Translations under genes and position numbers: made by a program
Assembly (NCBI RefSeq): GCF_001657485.1
Contig: NZ_LXFU01000052.1
Span: forward strand, 248,001-312,000
Source: Rhizobium sp. WYCCWR10014
Lineage (GTDB): Bacteria > Pseudomonadota > Alphaproteobacteria > Rhizobiales > Rhizobiaceae
DNA: 64,000 bases
Direction: 5' to 3'
Notes under the pieces: model-generated
Told to the model about the DNA's origin: nothing
Database searches by the model: none
Seen by the model: the letters and a program-made list of their open reading frames with translations, nothing else
Part shown: positions 1-9,095 of the stretch, one piece after another
Layout: each line of letters starts with the position of its first letter
Position numbering within the stretch: position 1 is the stretch's first letter

Positions 1-62
1 GGCTTTGCCGATATTGCCCAAACGATCTTGAACGCGGCTGGCGCAGGTTCTGAGACGTCTCA

Positions 63-908
63 TCAGCTTTTGACCGAACCGGCGGTCATGCCTGCCAGGA
101 AGTAGCGTTGAGCAACCAGGTAAAGGACCAGCAGAGGAAGCGAACCGAGCACGCTCATCGCCATCATCTCGTTCCATTCGAAGGCGTGCTGGCCCATCAG
201 AAGTTGGATGCCGATCGGAACGGTTCTGAGGTCCATCGATTTTGTCAGCGTCAGCGCGAAGAGGAATTCGTTCCAGGCCAGCAGAAAGGTGTAGACCGCG
301 GTGGCGACGATCCCCGGGATGGAGACAGGAACGATGACGCGCCAAAGCGCCGTCCAGCTCGAACCGCCGTCGACCAGGACGGCCTCGTCCAGCTCTTTCG
401 GTAAGGTGTTGAGGTAGCCTGTCATCAGCAGGATGGCATAAGGCAGCGTGAAGACCATGTAGGTGAGGATCAGCGCCAGATAGGTATCAAAGATCCTGAA
501 GGCGACCACCATTCCGAAATAGGGGATGAGAAGGGTGATGGGTGGAACGGTCTGGGTGCTGATGATGAAGATGTTCAAGGTGTTCTTGAACCGGAACTGA
601 TAGCGGCTGAAGCCGTAGGCGGTCACGATCGCGACGACGAGGGTCAGAGCGGTGACGACGCCGGCGACGAAGTAGCTGTTGATGAAGAACCGCACTTTCA
701 CCGGATCGTTGAAGATCGTCAGATAGGCGGCCACCGTAAAATCATCCGGCAACAGCCGTGGCGGAAGGGCGAAGATTTCCGTATTCGATTTCAGCGAACT
801 GAAAAACATCCACACGATCGGAAAGGCCGAAAAGACCAGGCCGATCGCCAGACCCAGATAGGTCAGGATGGTCGGCAAAACCGAGCTCTTGAAGGAACGC
901 TTTGCCAT
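63..908 (-). CDS. Carbohydrate ABC transporter permease (MalG type)
   Basis: Inner-membrane permease of a CUT1-family sugar importer, 281 aa. The N-terminal hydrophobic segment is followed by further membrane spans. The EAA cytoplasmic loop that contacts the ATPase reads EAVLVDGGSS at about residues 175-184, followed by IVPVSIPG, which is characteristic of MalG-like subunits. It lies 3 nt downstream of the MalF-type partner gene on the same strand, so the binding protein and two permeases form one operon read leftwards. The matching ATPase is probably the gene at 11178-12323, since none lies next to it. The substrate is unknown. The first 62 bases of the window, beyond its stop, hold nothing I can assign. 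Confidence 0.93.
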   Translation of the reverse strand: MAKRSFKSSVLPTILTYLGLAIGLVFSAFPIVWMFFSSLKSNTEIFALPPRLLPDDFTVAAYLTIFNDPVKVRFFINSYFVAGVVTALTLVVAIVTAYGFSRYQFRFKNTLNIFIISTQTVPPITLLIPYFGMVVAFRIFDTYLALILTYMVFTLPYAILLMTGYLNTLPKELDEAVLVDGGSSWTALWRVIVPVSIPGIVATAVYTFLLAWNEFLFALTLTKSMDLRTVPIGIQLLMGQHAFEWNEMMAMSVLGSLPLLVLYLVAQRYFLAGMTAGSVKS

Positions 909-911
909 GGA

Positions 912-1850
912 TCACCTGCGCTGCTGGTGTTTGATGTAGAAGTAGGTGACGCTCATCGAGATGATGAGGATGATCATCGCGCTCGCCGAAGCCAGCGAGA
1001 ATTGATACTGCGAGAAGGCGAGCTTGTAGGTGAAGGTGGAGAGCACTTCCGTCGAATAGATCGGGCCGCCGCCCGTCGTCATCCATACGAGTGGAAAAAC
1101 CTGCATCGTCCAGATGAAGTCTAGAAGCGCGATGCTGATGATGATCGGCATCAGCTGGGGAATGGTGATGTACCAGAACTTTTGGAGTTCGTTGGCGCCG
1201 TCGATGCCGGCTGCCTCGTAAAGCTCCTTCGAAATGCCCTGGAGGCCGGCGAGCAGGCTGACCATGTAGAGCGGATAACCCGCCCAGATATTTGCGAAGG
1301 TCAAAGCGTGAATGGCGGTGCGCGTGGACGAAAACCACTCGACCTTGAAGTTGATGATATGGAGCGCCATCAGCACGCTGTTGACGACGCCGTTCGGGTC
1401 GAGCAGCAGGCGCCAGATGATGGCGATGATGACGGCGGTGAACAGCCAGGGCAGGATGAAGAGCACACGCAGGATGCTGCGAATGAGCGGATCGACGCGA
1501 TTGGTGTTCAACAGCAGCGCGAAGGCCAGGCCGATGATGAAGTGGAAAACGACGCTCATGATCGTGAAATAAAGCGTCTGCACGACCGACTGCCAGAAGA
1601 CCGGATTCTCGAAGATGGTCAGATAGTTCTGGACGCCTGCGAATGCCGCGTCCTTTTTCATGATGGCGCCGTCCATCAGTGAATATTTGAAGACCATCAC
1701 CATCGGGAACAGCATCAGCAGAACAAGCAGCAGGGTCGCCGGCGAAACGTAGAAATACGGCACCATCTTTCTCAAGGTGCTGTAACGAAGCCATCCTTTT
1801 CTTCGCGCCTTGGCTTGCGCAGCGACCAGAGCCGTAGCCGAATGATTCAT
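912..1850 (-). CDS. Carbohydrate ABC transporter permease (MalF type)
   Basis: First permease of the sugar importer, 312 aa with the start chosen here. After a basic N-terminus it has about six hydrophobic spans and the EAA loop EAAGIDGAN at residues 212-220. An upstream in-frame ATG at 1892 would add 14 residues, but that codon lies inside a 12-bp perfect stem-loop (1890-1919), so the ATG at 1850 (protein beginning MNHSAT) is preferred. Neither start has a strong Shine-Dalgarno sequence. It works with the MalG-type permease just downstream and the binding protein upstream. Confidence 0.9.
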   Translation of the reverse strand: MNHSATALVAAQAKARRKGWLRYSTLRKMVPYFYVSPATLLLVLLMLFPMVMVFKYSLMDGAIMKKDAAFAGVQNYLTIFENPVFWQSVVQTLYFTIMSVVFHFIIGLAFALLLNTNRVDPLIRSILRVLFILPWLFTAVIIAIIWRLLLDPNGVVNSVLMALHIINFKVEWFSSTRTAIHALTFANIWAGYPLYMVSLLAGLQGISKELYEAAGIDGANELQKFWYITIPQLMPIIISIALLDFIWTMQVFPLVWMTTGGGPIYSTEVLSTFTYKLAFSQYQFSLASASAMIILIISMSVTYFYIKHQQRR

Positions 1851-1889
1851 GAGCTGTGACTTTCTATTCTGCCGAGATTTGACGACTTG

Positions 1890-1919
1890 CACCGGCAGCG
1901 CCTGGTTGCGCTGCCGGTG
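1890..1919 (-). terminator. Stem-loop between binding-protein gene and permease genes
   Basis: A perfect 12-bp inverted repeat (CACCGGCAGCGC / GCGCTGCCGGTG) with a 6-nt loop begins 19 nt after the stop of the sugar-binding-protein gene and ends before the permease start. There is no long T run, so it is more likely a partial terminator or 3' mRNA-stabilising hairpin that raises binding-protein expression over permeases than a full terminator. The structure is seen directly; the role is inferred from well-known ABC operons such as malE-malF. Confidence 0.7.
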
Positions 1920-1938
1920 ATCCGTGAAAGCGACGTGC

Positions 1939-3186
1939 TTAGAACTTCGCCAGCCACGCCTTCTCGGTATTGGCAGCTGCCTCCTTGGCTGACTGCCCGC
2001 CGTCGAACATCTTCTGAACTTCGACGTTCATGTCGCGCATCAGCTCTTCGGCAACCGGAAGGCCGACGAATTCGTTCGCAGGATAACCGCTCTGGAAGAT
2101 TTTGAAGGCTTCCGCGAAGATCGGGTCCGAGGCCACGAAGTCTGGCTTGGCGTGGACGTTGCCGGGGAAGGCGTTGGCAATCGAGACGAGACGGCCGTTG
2201 ACATCAGGGCTCATCAGGTATTCGACGAGCTTCCAGGCTTCTTCCTTGTGCTGGCTGCCCTCGCTGATGCCGATGCCCCAGGACGCATAGGGCATGCCGC
2301 GCTTGCCGGTGTAGCCGTCAGTGGCCGGCAAGGCGGAGATGCCGAAGTTGAGTTTCGGATTGCGCTCGCGGATGAGGTTCACATGGGCGAGGGAATCCAC
2401 CATCATGCCGACGCGGCCATTGACGAATTCCTCGACCTTGTCCTGTTCCTTCTTGGCGAAAATGCCGGGAGAAATAACGCCTTCCTTGTTGAGGGAAGCG
2501 ATATAGTCGAGCGTGCCGACGACGGCTTCATTTTCGAGGTCAGGCTTGCCGTCCTTCAGCATCGAGGCACCGGAGGCCCAGACCCAGGACATCACGTCGT
2601 TCTGGATTCCGCTCGGAGACTGCAGCGATAGCGGCAGGACCCAGCCGTATTGGTTCTTCGAGGCGTCGGTCATTTTCTTCGCGGCTTCGGCAAATTCCGT
2701 GCGCGTGGTCGGCAACTTGTCGACGCCGGATGCCTTGGCGATATCGAGGTTCACAAAGACCGGGTAGACGAAGGATGCCAGCGGGAACATCACGCTCTTG
2801 CCATCGACCTTGACGATATCGGTAATCTGACTCTTGTCGTATTTCGCCTTCTCCATCAGTTCGTCCATGGAGGCGATTGCGCCCTGCTTGGAGAGCCCGT
2901 TTACCCAGGCACCATCCAGGCCCACGACGTCGCTCAGCGTTCCCGAGGCTGCGCCGACGACGATCTGGTCGCGCGTTGTGGCATAGGGACCGCTAACCAG
3001 CGTCACCTTGATGCCAGGGTTTTTGGCTTCGAAATCGTTCATGATGCCGCGCAGAGCGCCCGACGGCATTTCGGGTTCCCACCATTGAATGAACTCGATG
3101 GTGGTGTCGGCAAATGCCGACGTGGCGCAGAGCGCCCATACCGCCACGGCAGCCCGCATCGTCACGCCGAATTTTCTGATATTCAT
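1939..3186 (-). CDS. Sugar ABC transporter substrate-binding protein
   Basis: Periplasmic binding protein of the CUT1 family, 415 aa. It has a Sec signal peptide: basic MNIRKFG, a hydrophobic stretch, and probable cleavage after the AFA of TSAFA-DTTIEF. The mature part shows the extracellular solute-binding protein family 1 pattern (IEFIQWWEPE near the N-terminus, a GRVGMMVDS segment, and an AWKLVEYLMSP motif near the C-terminus). The ATG at 3186 is preceded by GGGAGG at 5 nt spacing. It is first in the operon and divergent from the LacI-type regulator at 3762, which suggests local repression lifted by the imported sugar. The ligand cannot be predicted from sequence alone. Confidence 0.93.
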   Translation of the reverse strand: MNIRKFGVTMRAAVAVWALCATSAFADTTIEFIQWWEPEMPSGALRGIMNDFEAKNPGIKVTLVSGPYATTRDQIVVGAASGTLSDVVGLDGAWVNGLSKQGAIASMDELMEKAKYDKSQITDIVKVDGKSVMFPLASFVYPVFVNLDIAKASGVDKLPTTRTEFAEAAKKMTDASKNQYGWVLPLSLQSPSGIQNDVMSWVWASGASMLKDGKPDLENEAVVGTLDYIASLNKEGVISPGIFAKKEQDKVEEFVNGRVGMMVDSLAHVNLIRERNPKLNFGISALPATDGYTGKRGMPYASWGIGISEGSQHKEEAWKLVEYLMSPDVNGRLVSIANAFPGNVHAKPDFVASDPIFAEAFKIFQSGYPANEFVGLPVAEELMRDMNVEVQKMFDGGQSAKEAAANTEKAWLAKF

Positions 3187-3761
3187 CTGTGCCTCCCAAA
3201 GATTGTCAGTTAATCGATCCTCCTCAAGATCGTAGGCAAAGTAGGTTCCCTGAAGCCCCTGTCTGTCAATGAAGAACTGCGATCAGGAAAAGATGGGAGG
3301 CCGGCATTCACGGCGCGCGTTGCGTTAAATCATTGATAAAAAATCATAAAATTGATTGACATCATCAGTGTTTTTCTGCAGCATTTGTATTGCTTGTGAC
3401 GCATTTTTTCTTTACTTTCGTAAACAAATGAAAGTTTACCCAACAAAATGAAAAGCGTGGCACCCGGGTTCTTCACTGCAAATTTTCGAATTTTGGGTGC
3501 TGAAACAAGCGCCTTTTGCAACCGCGCGGCGCAGACTGCACAAGTCGCAAATGAAGGGAATATTTCGATTTTCGAAAGGGAGGGCAGACCTGCACAGAAA
3601 GTGACGGATCACGCCGGATTATGCGTTGATTTTCGACAATTCCGGAAATCGAAGATCACCCTGTACAAATTGCCGAATGCGTGATTTGGCGCGTCGGCGG
3701 ATCTGCCGTTGTGCGAAATCGTTCCCGATCAGTTGTCGTCGTCCCGCCAATAAGGAATTGA
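3187..3761. promoter_or_regulatory. Divergent intergenic region, candidate LacI operator
   Basis: This 575-bp AT-richer stretch separates the leftward importer operon from the rightward LacI gene and should carry both promoters. Two overlapping inverted repeats lie at its centre: GTAAAC (3420-3425) with GTTTAC (3434-3439), and ACTTTC (3414-3419) with GAAAGT (3430-3435). They are the best visible operator candidates for the adjacent LacI-family protein, although their spacing is wider than the usual compact LacI palindrome. Short open frames inside it lack family features and were not called. Confidence 0.45.
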
Positions 3762-4796
3762 ATGGCCAAGAAAAGTTATAAATCGATGGACGACTTCGCG
3801 AGCGCCTCCGGCGTATCGCGTCCGACCTTGTCGAAATATTTCGATGATCCCTCGCAGATCAAGGAGGTGACCCGCAAGCGTATCGAGGCGGCTCTCAAGA
3901 AGTCGCATTTCGAGCCGAACCTGTTCGCGCGGCATCTCAATCGCAAGCGGACCAGGAATATCGGGATTCTGGTCCCGACCATGTCGGATCCCTTTTATGT
4001 GCAGGTCGTGTCGCTGATCGAGCTGGAGTTGCGCGAAAAGGGATTCTGGCCTGTCCAGATTTCTTCGCACACGCGGCCGGAGCTGGAGGCGGAGGCCGTT
4101 CGGACCTTGCTCTCGCTGAAGGTCGCGGGTGCGATCGTGGCGCCGCTCGGAGCCGGTTCGCGCCGTTCCGCGCTGGAAAGGCTGAGGGATGCCATCCCCG
4201 TCGTCTGCTTCGACAATCCTGCCGACGCCGACCTTCCTTATGTCGGCAACGACAACGCGCAAAGCATGGCAGCCATTGTGCAATATCTCTGCCGGTCCGG
4301 TGAGCCGCCGATCTTCCTGGAAATTCCGCATATGACCGAAAATGCCGGCGAGCGGCAGGCGGGCTACCGCGCGACCATGGCGAGGGAAGGACATTCCCCG
4401 TTGGTCATCGATTGCGACGCGCCACCTTCCTGGGAATTCGAGCGTCTCGGATACGAGCAGATGCAGAGAATTCTTGCCAACGGCGGTCTTCCGGGCAAAA
4501 CGCTGCTATGCGCCAACGACCGCTTCGCTTTCGGCGCGATGGCAGCCGCATTCGCGTCGGGACTGAAAATCGGCCGGAACGACGCTTGCGACGTGCGCAT
4601 CGCTGGGCACGACGACCACCCGCTAAGCCGATATACCTGTCCGTCGTTGACGACCATGGCGCAGAACGCGCCGGAGATCGCCGCGAAGTCCGTGGAGCTT
4701 TTGCTGGCGCATATCGAGAGCGAGGATGATGGAACGACCCCTGTGACGAACAAGGTGATCCTCGAGGCAACGCTGGTTATGCGCGAGTCGGCTTGA
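3762..4796 (+). CDS. LacI family transcriptional regulator
   Basis: DNA-binding sugar-responsive regulator, 344 aa. The N-terminal lambda-repressor-like helix-turn-helix and hinge run from residue 8 to about 60 (MDDFASASGVSRPTLSKYF, then KRIEAALKKSHFEPN). The periplasmic-binding-protein-like effector domain follows (NIGILVPTMSDPFY; RIAGHDDHPLSRYTCPSLTT near the C-terminus). Its length is normal. It is divergent from the sugar importer operon and opens the left end of a catabolic cluster, so the effector is probably the imported sugar or an early intermediate. It likely acts as a repressor; activation cannot be excluded. Confidence 0.93.
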   Translation: MAKKSYKSMDDFASASGVSRPTLSKYFDDPSQIKEVTRKRIEAALKKSHFEPNLFARHLNRKRTRNIGILVPTMSDPFYVQVVSLIELELREKGFWPVQISSHTRPELEAEAVRTLLSLKVAGAIVAPLGAGSRRSALERLRDAIPVVCFDNPADADLPYVGNDNAQSMAAIVQYLCRSGEPPIFLEIPHMTENAGERQAGYRATMAREGHSPLVIDCDAPPSWEFERLGYEQMQRILANGGLPGKTLLCANDRFAFGAMAAAFASGLKIGRNDACDVRIAGHDDHPLSRYTCPSLTTMAQNAPEIAAKSVELLLAHIESEDDGTTPVTNKVILEATLVMRESA

Positions 4797-4816
4797 GGCC
4801 GGCACGGATTTCCGCT

Positions 4817-5752
4817 TCAACGGGCAAGCGCAGGGTCCATGGCGCGCCATGCTTCTGCGATGGCTTCGAGGGCCTCTTGCCCCTCCGGAATGGCCCGTCT
4901 CTTCGATACGAAGCCATGGATCTGTCCGGGCCAGGTGCGACTTGTGGCCTGCGCTTCCAAGCTGAGCCGCTCGGCATAAGCGGCCCCTTCGTCGAACAGC
5001 ACGTCATGTCCGGCAAGGATCACGAGGGCCGGCGCCACGCCTGCCAGCGACGCTGCGTTAAGCGGCGAAGCTCGCCAGTCCGACCGGCTCGCGGTGTCCG
5101 GCAGATAGTGGTCGCGGAACCATTTCATCGCGGCTGCCGTCAGGCCGAAACCCTCTTCGTAACGTGAGTAGCTGTCGGTTGTCTGCAACTGGTCGGTCAC
5201 CGGATAGATCAGCACCTGTCCGATGACAGGCGGCACCTGCCCGTCCCGCGCCAGCAGGGCGACGACGGCGGCCAGATTGCCACCGGCGCTATCGCCAGCG
5301 ACGACAACCCGCAAGGGATCGATGCCGAGCGCATCAGCCTGCTCCGTCATCCAGACGAGTGCGGCGGCGCAGTCGTCAATGGCAGCAGGAAAGGGATGTT
5401 CCGGGGCCAGGCGATAGTCGGGCGAAACCACGACGGCGCCTGCCATATTGGCAAGCGTCCGGCAGATGTCCTCATGGGTTTCCGGCGCGCCGATCACAAA
5501 GCCGCCGCCATGGAAATAAAGCAAGGCCGGTGCGCCCTGGCGCGGCGCGGTCCGTCCGCGCCATATCTTCAACCTGATTGTGCCCAGACGCCTTTCCAGG
5601 GTCTCGGCCACGTCTTCGAGCGGCCGTTGGATGTCTGCGAAACTATCCAGATATTGCTGCCGCGCCAGCGCCGGCGTGCAGCTTTCGACCGGCGTTTCCG
5701 GATCGCCCGGCCATGCAAGCGCGCGTTTGGCGGATTCGTCCAGTTGTGTCAT
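4817..5752 (-). CDS. Alpha/beta hydrolase, hormone-sensitive-lipase family
   Basis: Esterase/acyl hydrolase of the HSL (bacterial family IV) group, 311 aa. The oxyanion motif HGGG is at residues 81-84, the nucleophile elbow GDSAGGN at 153-159 (Ser155), the acid Asp250 in GHDVLFDEG, and His279 in GQIHGF, so the triad looks complete. Its start overlaps the end of the Gfo/Idh/MocA gene by 4 nt (ATGA), implying translational coupling. In a sugar cluster it may remove an acyl or ester group from the substrate or open a lactone; which of these is inference. It converges with the LacI gene. Confidence 0.88.
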   Translation of the reverse strand: MTQLDESAKRALAWPGDPETPVESCTPALARQQYLDSFADIQRPLEDVAETLERRLGTIRLKIWRGRTAPRQGAPALLYFHGGGFVIGAPETHEDICRTLANMAGAVVVSPDYRLAPEHPFPAAIDDCAAALVWMTEQADALGIDPLRVVVAGDSAGGNLAAVVALLARDGQVPPVIGQVLIYPVTDQLQTTDSYSRYEEGFGLTAAAMKWFRDHYLPDTASRSDWRASPLNAASLAGVAPALVILAGHDVLFDEGAAYAERLSLEAQATSRTWPGQIHGFVSKRRAIPEGQEALEAIAEAWRAMDPALAR

Positions 5753-6897
5753 GCCAGCAAACTCCTCGCTTCGTCTTCCCGCAATTCCCTCGGCTGCGCG
5801 ACCGTACCCGAAATGATCTGCGCGGCACCGGTTTCGCCGGCACGCAGGATCGCTTCCATGACTTCGAGCACGTGCAGTGCCAGATCGCCTGAAGCGCGCG
5901 GCCTACGGCCTTCGATGATTGCGCGTGCGAGATCGGCAAGACCAAGCGTGCGATAGTTGGCACGATCAGGCGCTGTGATCGGCCAATTGACGGCACCGAA
6001 GAGTTCGCCTGATGTATCCGTTTCCTGCCAGGGCGCGCCACGGCCGGAGAGCGCGACGGAGCCGCCGAAATTATCGGGGTCGGGCAGGCGGAGCGAACCT
6101 TCGGTGCCGTGGAGTTCGATGGGATGGTTGGAGTGGCGGAATACGTCCCAGGAGGTGCCGAAGGTGACTGTAGCACCGCACTCGAATTCCAAGAGCGACA
6201 GCACGCTGGTCGGCGTGCCGACCTTGAATGTGGTGCCCTGCTTCGGTCCTTCGGCGGTAATGAGCCGCTCTTCCTGCCCGCTTGTGGCGACGGCCTGCAC
6301 ACGACGGATCGGCCCCATCAGATTGACCATCATCGTGAGATAATAGGGCCCCATATCCATGAGCGGGCCTGCGCCGGCCTGGTAATAAAAGCTGGGATCC
6401 GGATGCCAGTGCTCCATGCCGCGCCCCATCATGAAGGCTGTCCCGGTCACTGGCTTGCCGATGGCGCCGGCTTCCATCTGCCGCCGGGCATGGCGTCCAG
6501 CCGCGCCGAGGAACGTGTCTGGCGCCGAGCCGAGCATGAGGCCCTTGGCGTCGGCGGCATCCACCAAGCTGCGTCCTTCCGCCGCCGTGACGCCGAGCGG
6601 CTTTTCCGTGAAGACATGCTTGCCTGCCGACAGAGCCCGCATCGAAACGTCAAAATGCGCAGCCGGGATCGTCAGGTTGAGGATAAGGTCGATGTTTCTG
6701 TCGTCAATGAGGCTATCGACGTCCGCCGCGCGCAAATTGAACTCCGCCGCGCGACGCTTGGCGGCGTCTGCGTTGAGATCTGCACAGGCGGTGATTTCGA
6801 CGCCGCAAAACAGCGGCGCGTTGCGCATATAGGCAAGCGAAATATTGCCGCATCCGACAACGCCGATCCTGAGTTTCATATCATTGGTCTGTGCCAT
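5749..6897 (-). CDS. Gfo/Idh/MocA family oxidoreductase
   Basis: NAD(P)-dependent sugar or polyol dehydrogenase, 382 aa. The Rossmann fold opens with RIGVVGCGNIS (residues 10-20), and the signature EKP carries Lys99 (TEKPLG). The C-terminal alpha/beta domain has MDMGPYYLTMM, the region that usually holds the catalytic Asp and His/Tyr. It is cotranscribed with the HSL-type hydrolase downstream. The divergent neighbour is a TIM-barrel isomerase, the common partner of this family in inositol-like and uncommon-sugar pathways. The substrate is not determinable here. Confidence 0.9.
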   Translation of the reverse strand: MAQTNDMKLRIGVVGCGNISLAYMRNAPLFCGVEITACADLNADAAKRRAAEFNLRAADVDSLIDDRNIDLILNLTIPAAHFDVSMRALSAGKHVFTEKPLGVTAAEGRSLVDAADAKGLMLGSAPDTFLGAAGRHARRQMEAGAIGKPVTGTAFMMGRGMEHWHPDPSFYYQAGAGPLMDMGPYYLTMMVNLMGPIRRVQAVATSGQEERLITAEGPKQGTTFKVGTPTSVLSLLEFECGATVTFGTSWDVFRHSNHPIELHGTEGSLRLPDPDNFGGSVALSGRGAPWQETDTSGELFGAVNWPITAPDRANYRTLGLADLARAIIEGRRPRASGDLALHVLEVMEAILRAGETGAAQIISGTVAQPRELREDEARSLLA

Positions 6898-7178
6898 CTA
6901 AGAACCTGATTTCGCCGTTGCGGCTGCGGAGAGTTGAGGGTGCGTAACGTTTTAAGCGCAGGGAATAAATTATATTGACGCACGGTAACATTTGACCGTA
7001 CGTAATGACAAGACGCTGGGATCGCAATCCCCGATGAGAGCTCGCCGCTTCTGGTTTTCGATCCGCCTCTCGGCGGAAGGGGCTTTCGGCAGACGCGGTG
7101 AAGCGCGCGAGGATTGTGGGCGCGGAAGCTTACGGTTTCGGTATCGGCAGCCATCAACGAACAGGTCAGGACCAAGAA
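6898..7178. promoter_or_regulatory. Divergent promoter region with short inverted repeat
   Basis: This 281-bp gap lies between the leftward Gfo/Idh-hydrolase operon and the rightward TIM-barrel gene. ACGGT (6982-6986) and ACCGT (6995-6999) form a small inverted repeat in an AT-rich patch and could be an operator. GGTCAGG at 7164-7170 may be the ribosome-binding site for the downstream gene. No gene is supported here. Confidence 0.3.
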
Positions 7179-7997
7179 ATGAAAAATGCTGAGTTGCAGA
7201 TCGGTTGCCAGACATTCACCTGGGAGATGCTGGGGACAGATTGGGGCGGCGGTCCGGACGATCTGGTACGCGCCATCGCCGATGGCGGATATGCGGGTAT
7301 CGAAATCACCGACACGATGATCGGTCACTACGCGCTCAAGCCGACCGACTTTGCCCGTACCCTGACGGATGCCGGTTTGACGCTGGTCTCCTTTGCCTTC
7401 GGCTCCGCCAGCGGCTTCACGGTGGCGGAAAAGATTGCCTCCGATCTCGACACGGCGCGGCGATGGGTCGATTTCGCGGCGAACTTTCCCGGTGCGCTGG
7501 TATCGATGGGATCGGCGACAGTCGTCTCGAATGGTCCGCTCGATGAGAAGTTCGCCATTGCGGCGGAGTGCTACAATCGTGCGACCGAGATCGGACAGTC
7601 GGCTGGCGTTACCGTTGCTGTCCATCCTTCCTCGCACCACAACACGCTCCTCTTCACCCGGAACGACTATGACCGCCTGTTTGCTCTCTTGGATCCACGC
7701 GTGGGTTGGGTGCCGGATACCGGCCATATCCTGCGTGGCGGCCAGCAGATCGGCGATACGCTGGCAGCGTACCGGGACCGAATCCGCTACGTGCATCTGA
7801 AGGACGTTGACGCCGGCGGGACTTGGGCGATGCTGGGCGAAGGCGTCTGCGACGTGCCTGCCGTGATTTCGGCCGTTCGGGATGCGCCGAACTTTATCGG
7901 CTGGATCGTGGTGGAAGAAGAATCGGACCATGCCGGAACCGATCCTGCCGCGGCCGTTCGAGCCAACCGTGAGACGCTTCGCGGTCTGGGATTTTAG
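7179..7997 (+). CDS. Sugar phosphate isomerase/epimerase (xylose-isomerase-like TIM barrel)
   Basis: AP-endonuclease-2-superfamily TIM barrel, 272 aa, related to IolE/IolI-type dehydratases and isomerases. Visible strand-end motifs are GIEITDT, VAVHPSSHHN, VPDTGH, HLKDVD and a terminal VVEEESD, which would supply the Asp/His/Glu metal ligands. The start is set at the ATG at 7179, which follows a GGTCAGG sequence; the 27 extra codons upstream have no family similarity. It is divergent from the Gfo/Idh gene. It probably isomerises, epimerises or dehydrates an oxidised sugar intermediate, with the exact reaction unknown. Confidence 0.85.
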   Translation: MKNAELQIGCQTFTWEMLGTDWGGGPDDLVRAIADGGYAGIEITDTMIGHYALKPTDFARTLTDAGLTLVSFAFGSASGFTVAEKIASDLDTARRWVDFAANFPGALVSMGSATVVSNGPLDEKFAIAAECYNRATEIGQSAGVTVAVHPSSHHNTLLFTRNDYDRLFALLDPRVGWVPDTGHILRGGQQIGDTLAAYRDRIRYVHLKDVDAGGTWAMLGEGVCDVPAVISAVRDAPNFIGWIVVEEESDHAGTDPAAAVRANRETLRGLGF

Positions 7998-8089
7998 CCC
8001 TTGTCGTATTCCATGGCGTCGGCCAAAGCCATCCGTCGACGCCAAAGCCTCTCCTGTCTCTCTTATAAATTGGAAAGGTGGACTGCAGG

Positions 8090-8851
8090 TCACGCGTAGC
8101 GAACCTCCACGCCCAGCTTGTCCAGCCGGTGACGGATGCTGTGCGGCATGTTGCTGTCCGTGATGATCAGGTCGACGCGCGACAGCGAGAAGGCTTTGGA
8201 GGAGGCGCCGATATCAAATTTGCTCGAATCCGCCACCAGGACGACACGCCGGGCCATACGAACCAGGTTGCGCTTGGTCCGGGCGATGTCCTCGGAAACA
8301 TCGACGACGTCGAAGGCCTGATCGATCGCGTGGGCGCCGACAAAGGCCTGGTGGGCGACGAGGCCGCCGACCGCCTTGTCGGAATCCTGTACGATCGTGC
8401 TCACGGTGCTGGGAAATACACGGCCGCCGATCATGTGTACGTCGAGCCCTGGCCGGTACATCAGATGCTGGGCGATGTTCATCGCCGTTGTCGCAACCAC
8501 GACGTTGTTGACCGGTGGCATCTGCATGGCCACCTGCAGCAGGGTCGAACCGCTGTCGAAGACGATCGACTGGTTATCGATGATCTGTCGCGCAGCCATC
8601 TGGGCGATGCGTCGCTTCGCATCGAAATTGCGCTGCATGCGTTCCTCGAAGGCCGCCGCCGGCGAGTCGGACGGCAGGGCGATTGCCCCGCCATGTGTTT
8701 TGATCAGCTGCTTCTTGGCGTCCATGATTTCAAGGTCGGAACGGATTGTCACTTCCGAGACTTCGAAGAATTCCGCGAGCTGGCGGGTGCGTGCCTGGCC
8801 GACCCGTTGAAGTTCCAGCATGATCTGCTGCCGCCTCTGTTCTGCAAGCAT
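8090..8851 (-). CDS. DeoR family transcriptional regulator
   Basis: Sugar-phosphate-responsive repressor of the DeoR/GlpR family, 253 aa. The N-terminal winged helix (RRQQIMLELQ, then SEVTIRSDLEIMD) ends in the family KTHGGAI motif. The C-terminal sensor domain contains the VFDSGST and VADSSKF motifs that bind phosphorylated ligands. It is divergent from the aldolase-kinase pair at 9096-10841, so a phosphorylated intermediate made by that kinase is a natural effector. It converges with the TIM-barrel gene at 7997. Confidence 0.93.
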   Translation of the reverse strand: MLAEQRRQQIMLELQRVGQARTRQLAEFFEVSEVTIRSDLEIMDAKKQLIKTHGGAIALPSDSPAAAFEERMQRNFDAKRRIAQMAARQIIDNQSIVFDSGSTLLQVAMQMPPVNNVVVATTAMNIAQHLMYRPGLDVHMIGGRVFPSTVSTIVQDSDKAVGGLVAHQAFVGAHAIDQAFDVVDVSEDIARTKRNLVRMARRVVLVADSSKFDIGASSKAFSLSRVDLIITDSNMPHSIRHRLDKLGVEVRYA

Positions 8852-9095
8852 ATGTGATCCCGACTGCCGTTATTTACAACAATGCGACTTTTGAAAAACG
8901 AAAGTTCGTCATCTCATTCCACGGCTCTTGCTGCAGAAATAGCCGTTCGAGGGCAAAAATGCACGTCAAAAATTCATCATTCATGTGAAAACGAAAGAAA
9001 TCGAAATATTGAATATTTGTTTGTTTTCGAGTTAGGGTTTGCCAGCATCGGCGCCAGGCAATCGCAAAGGCTGCCATCACAAAGGAAGTATCGCC
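8852..9095. promoter_or_regulatory. Divergent DeoR/aldolase promoter with CGAAAG repeats
   Basis: The 244-bp divergent region holds near-identical repeats GAAAAACGAAAG (8893-8904) and GAAAACGAAAG (8987-8996), with a reverse-type TTTTCG near 9024. DeoR-family proteins often bind such spaced A/T-rich direct repeats at two distant sites, so these are operator candidates. A Shine-Dalgarno-like AAAGGAAG (9081-9088) precedes the aldolase start. Confidence 0.4.

Noticed and set aside
742..1794. Long minus-strand open frame of 350 aa over the permease genes
   Set aside because: It is out of frame with two well-supported permease genes and has His/Arg-rich composition typical of GC-rich shadow frames.
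3330..3521. Possible small gene in the intergenic region before the LacI gene
   Set aside because: No ribosome-binding site and Lys/Phe-rich, non-protein-like composition; it lies in a promoter region.
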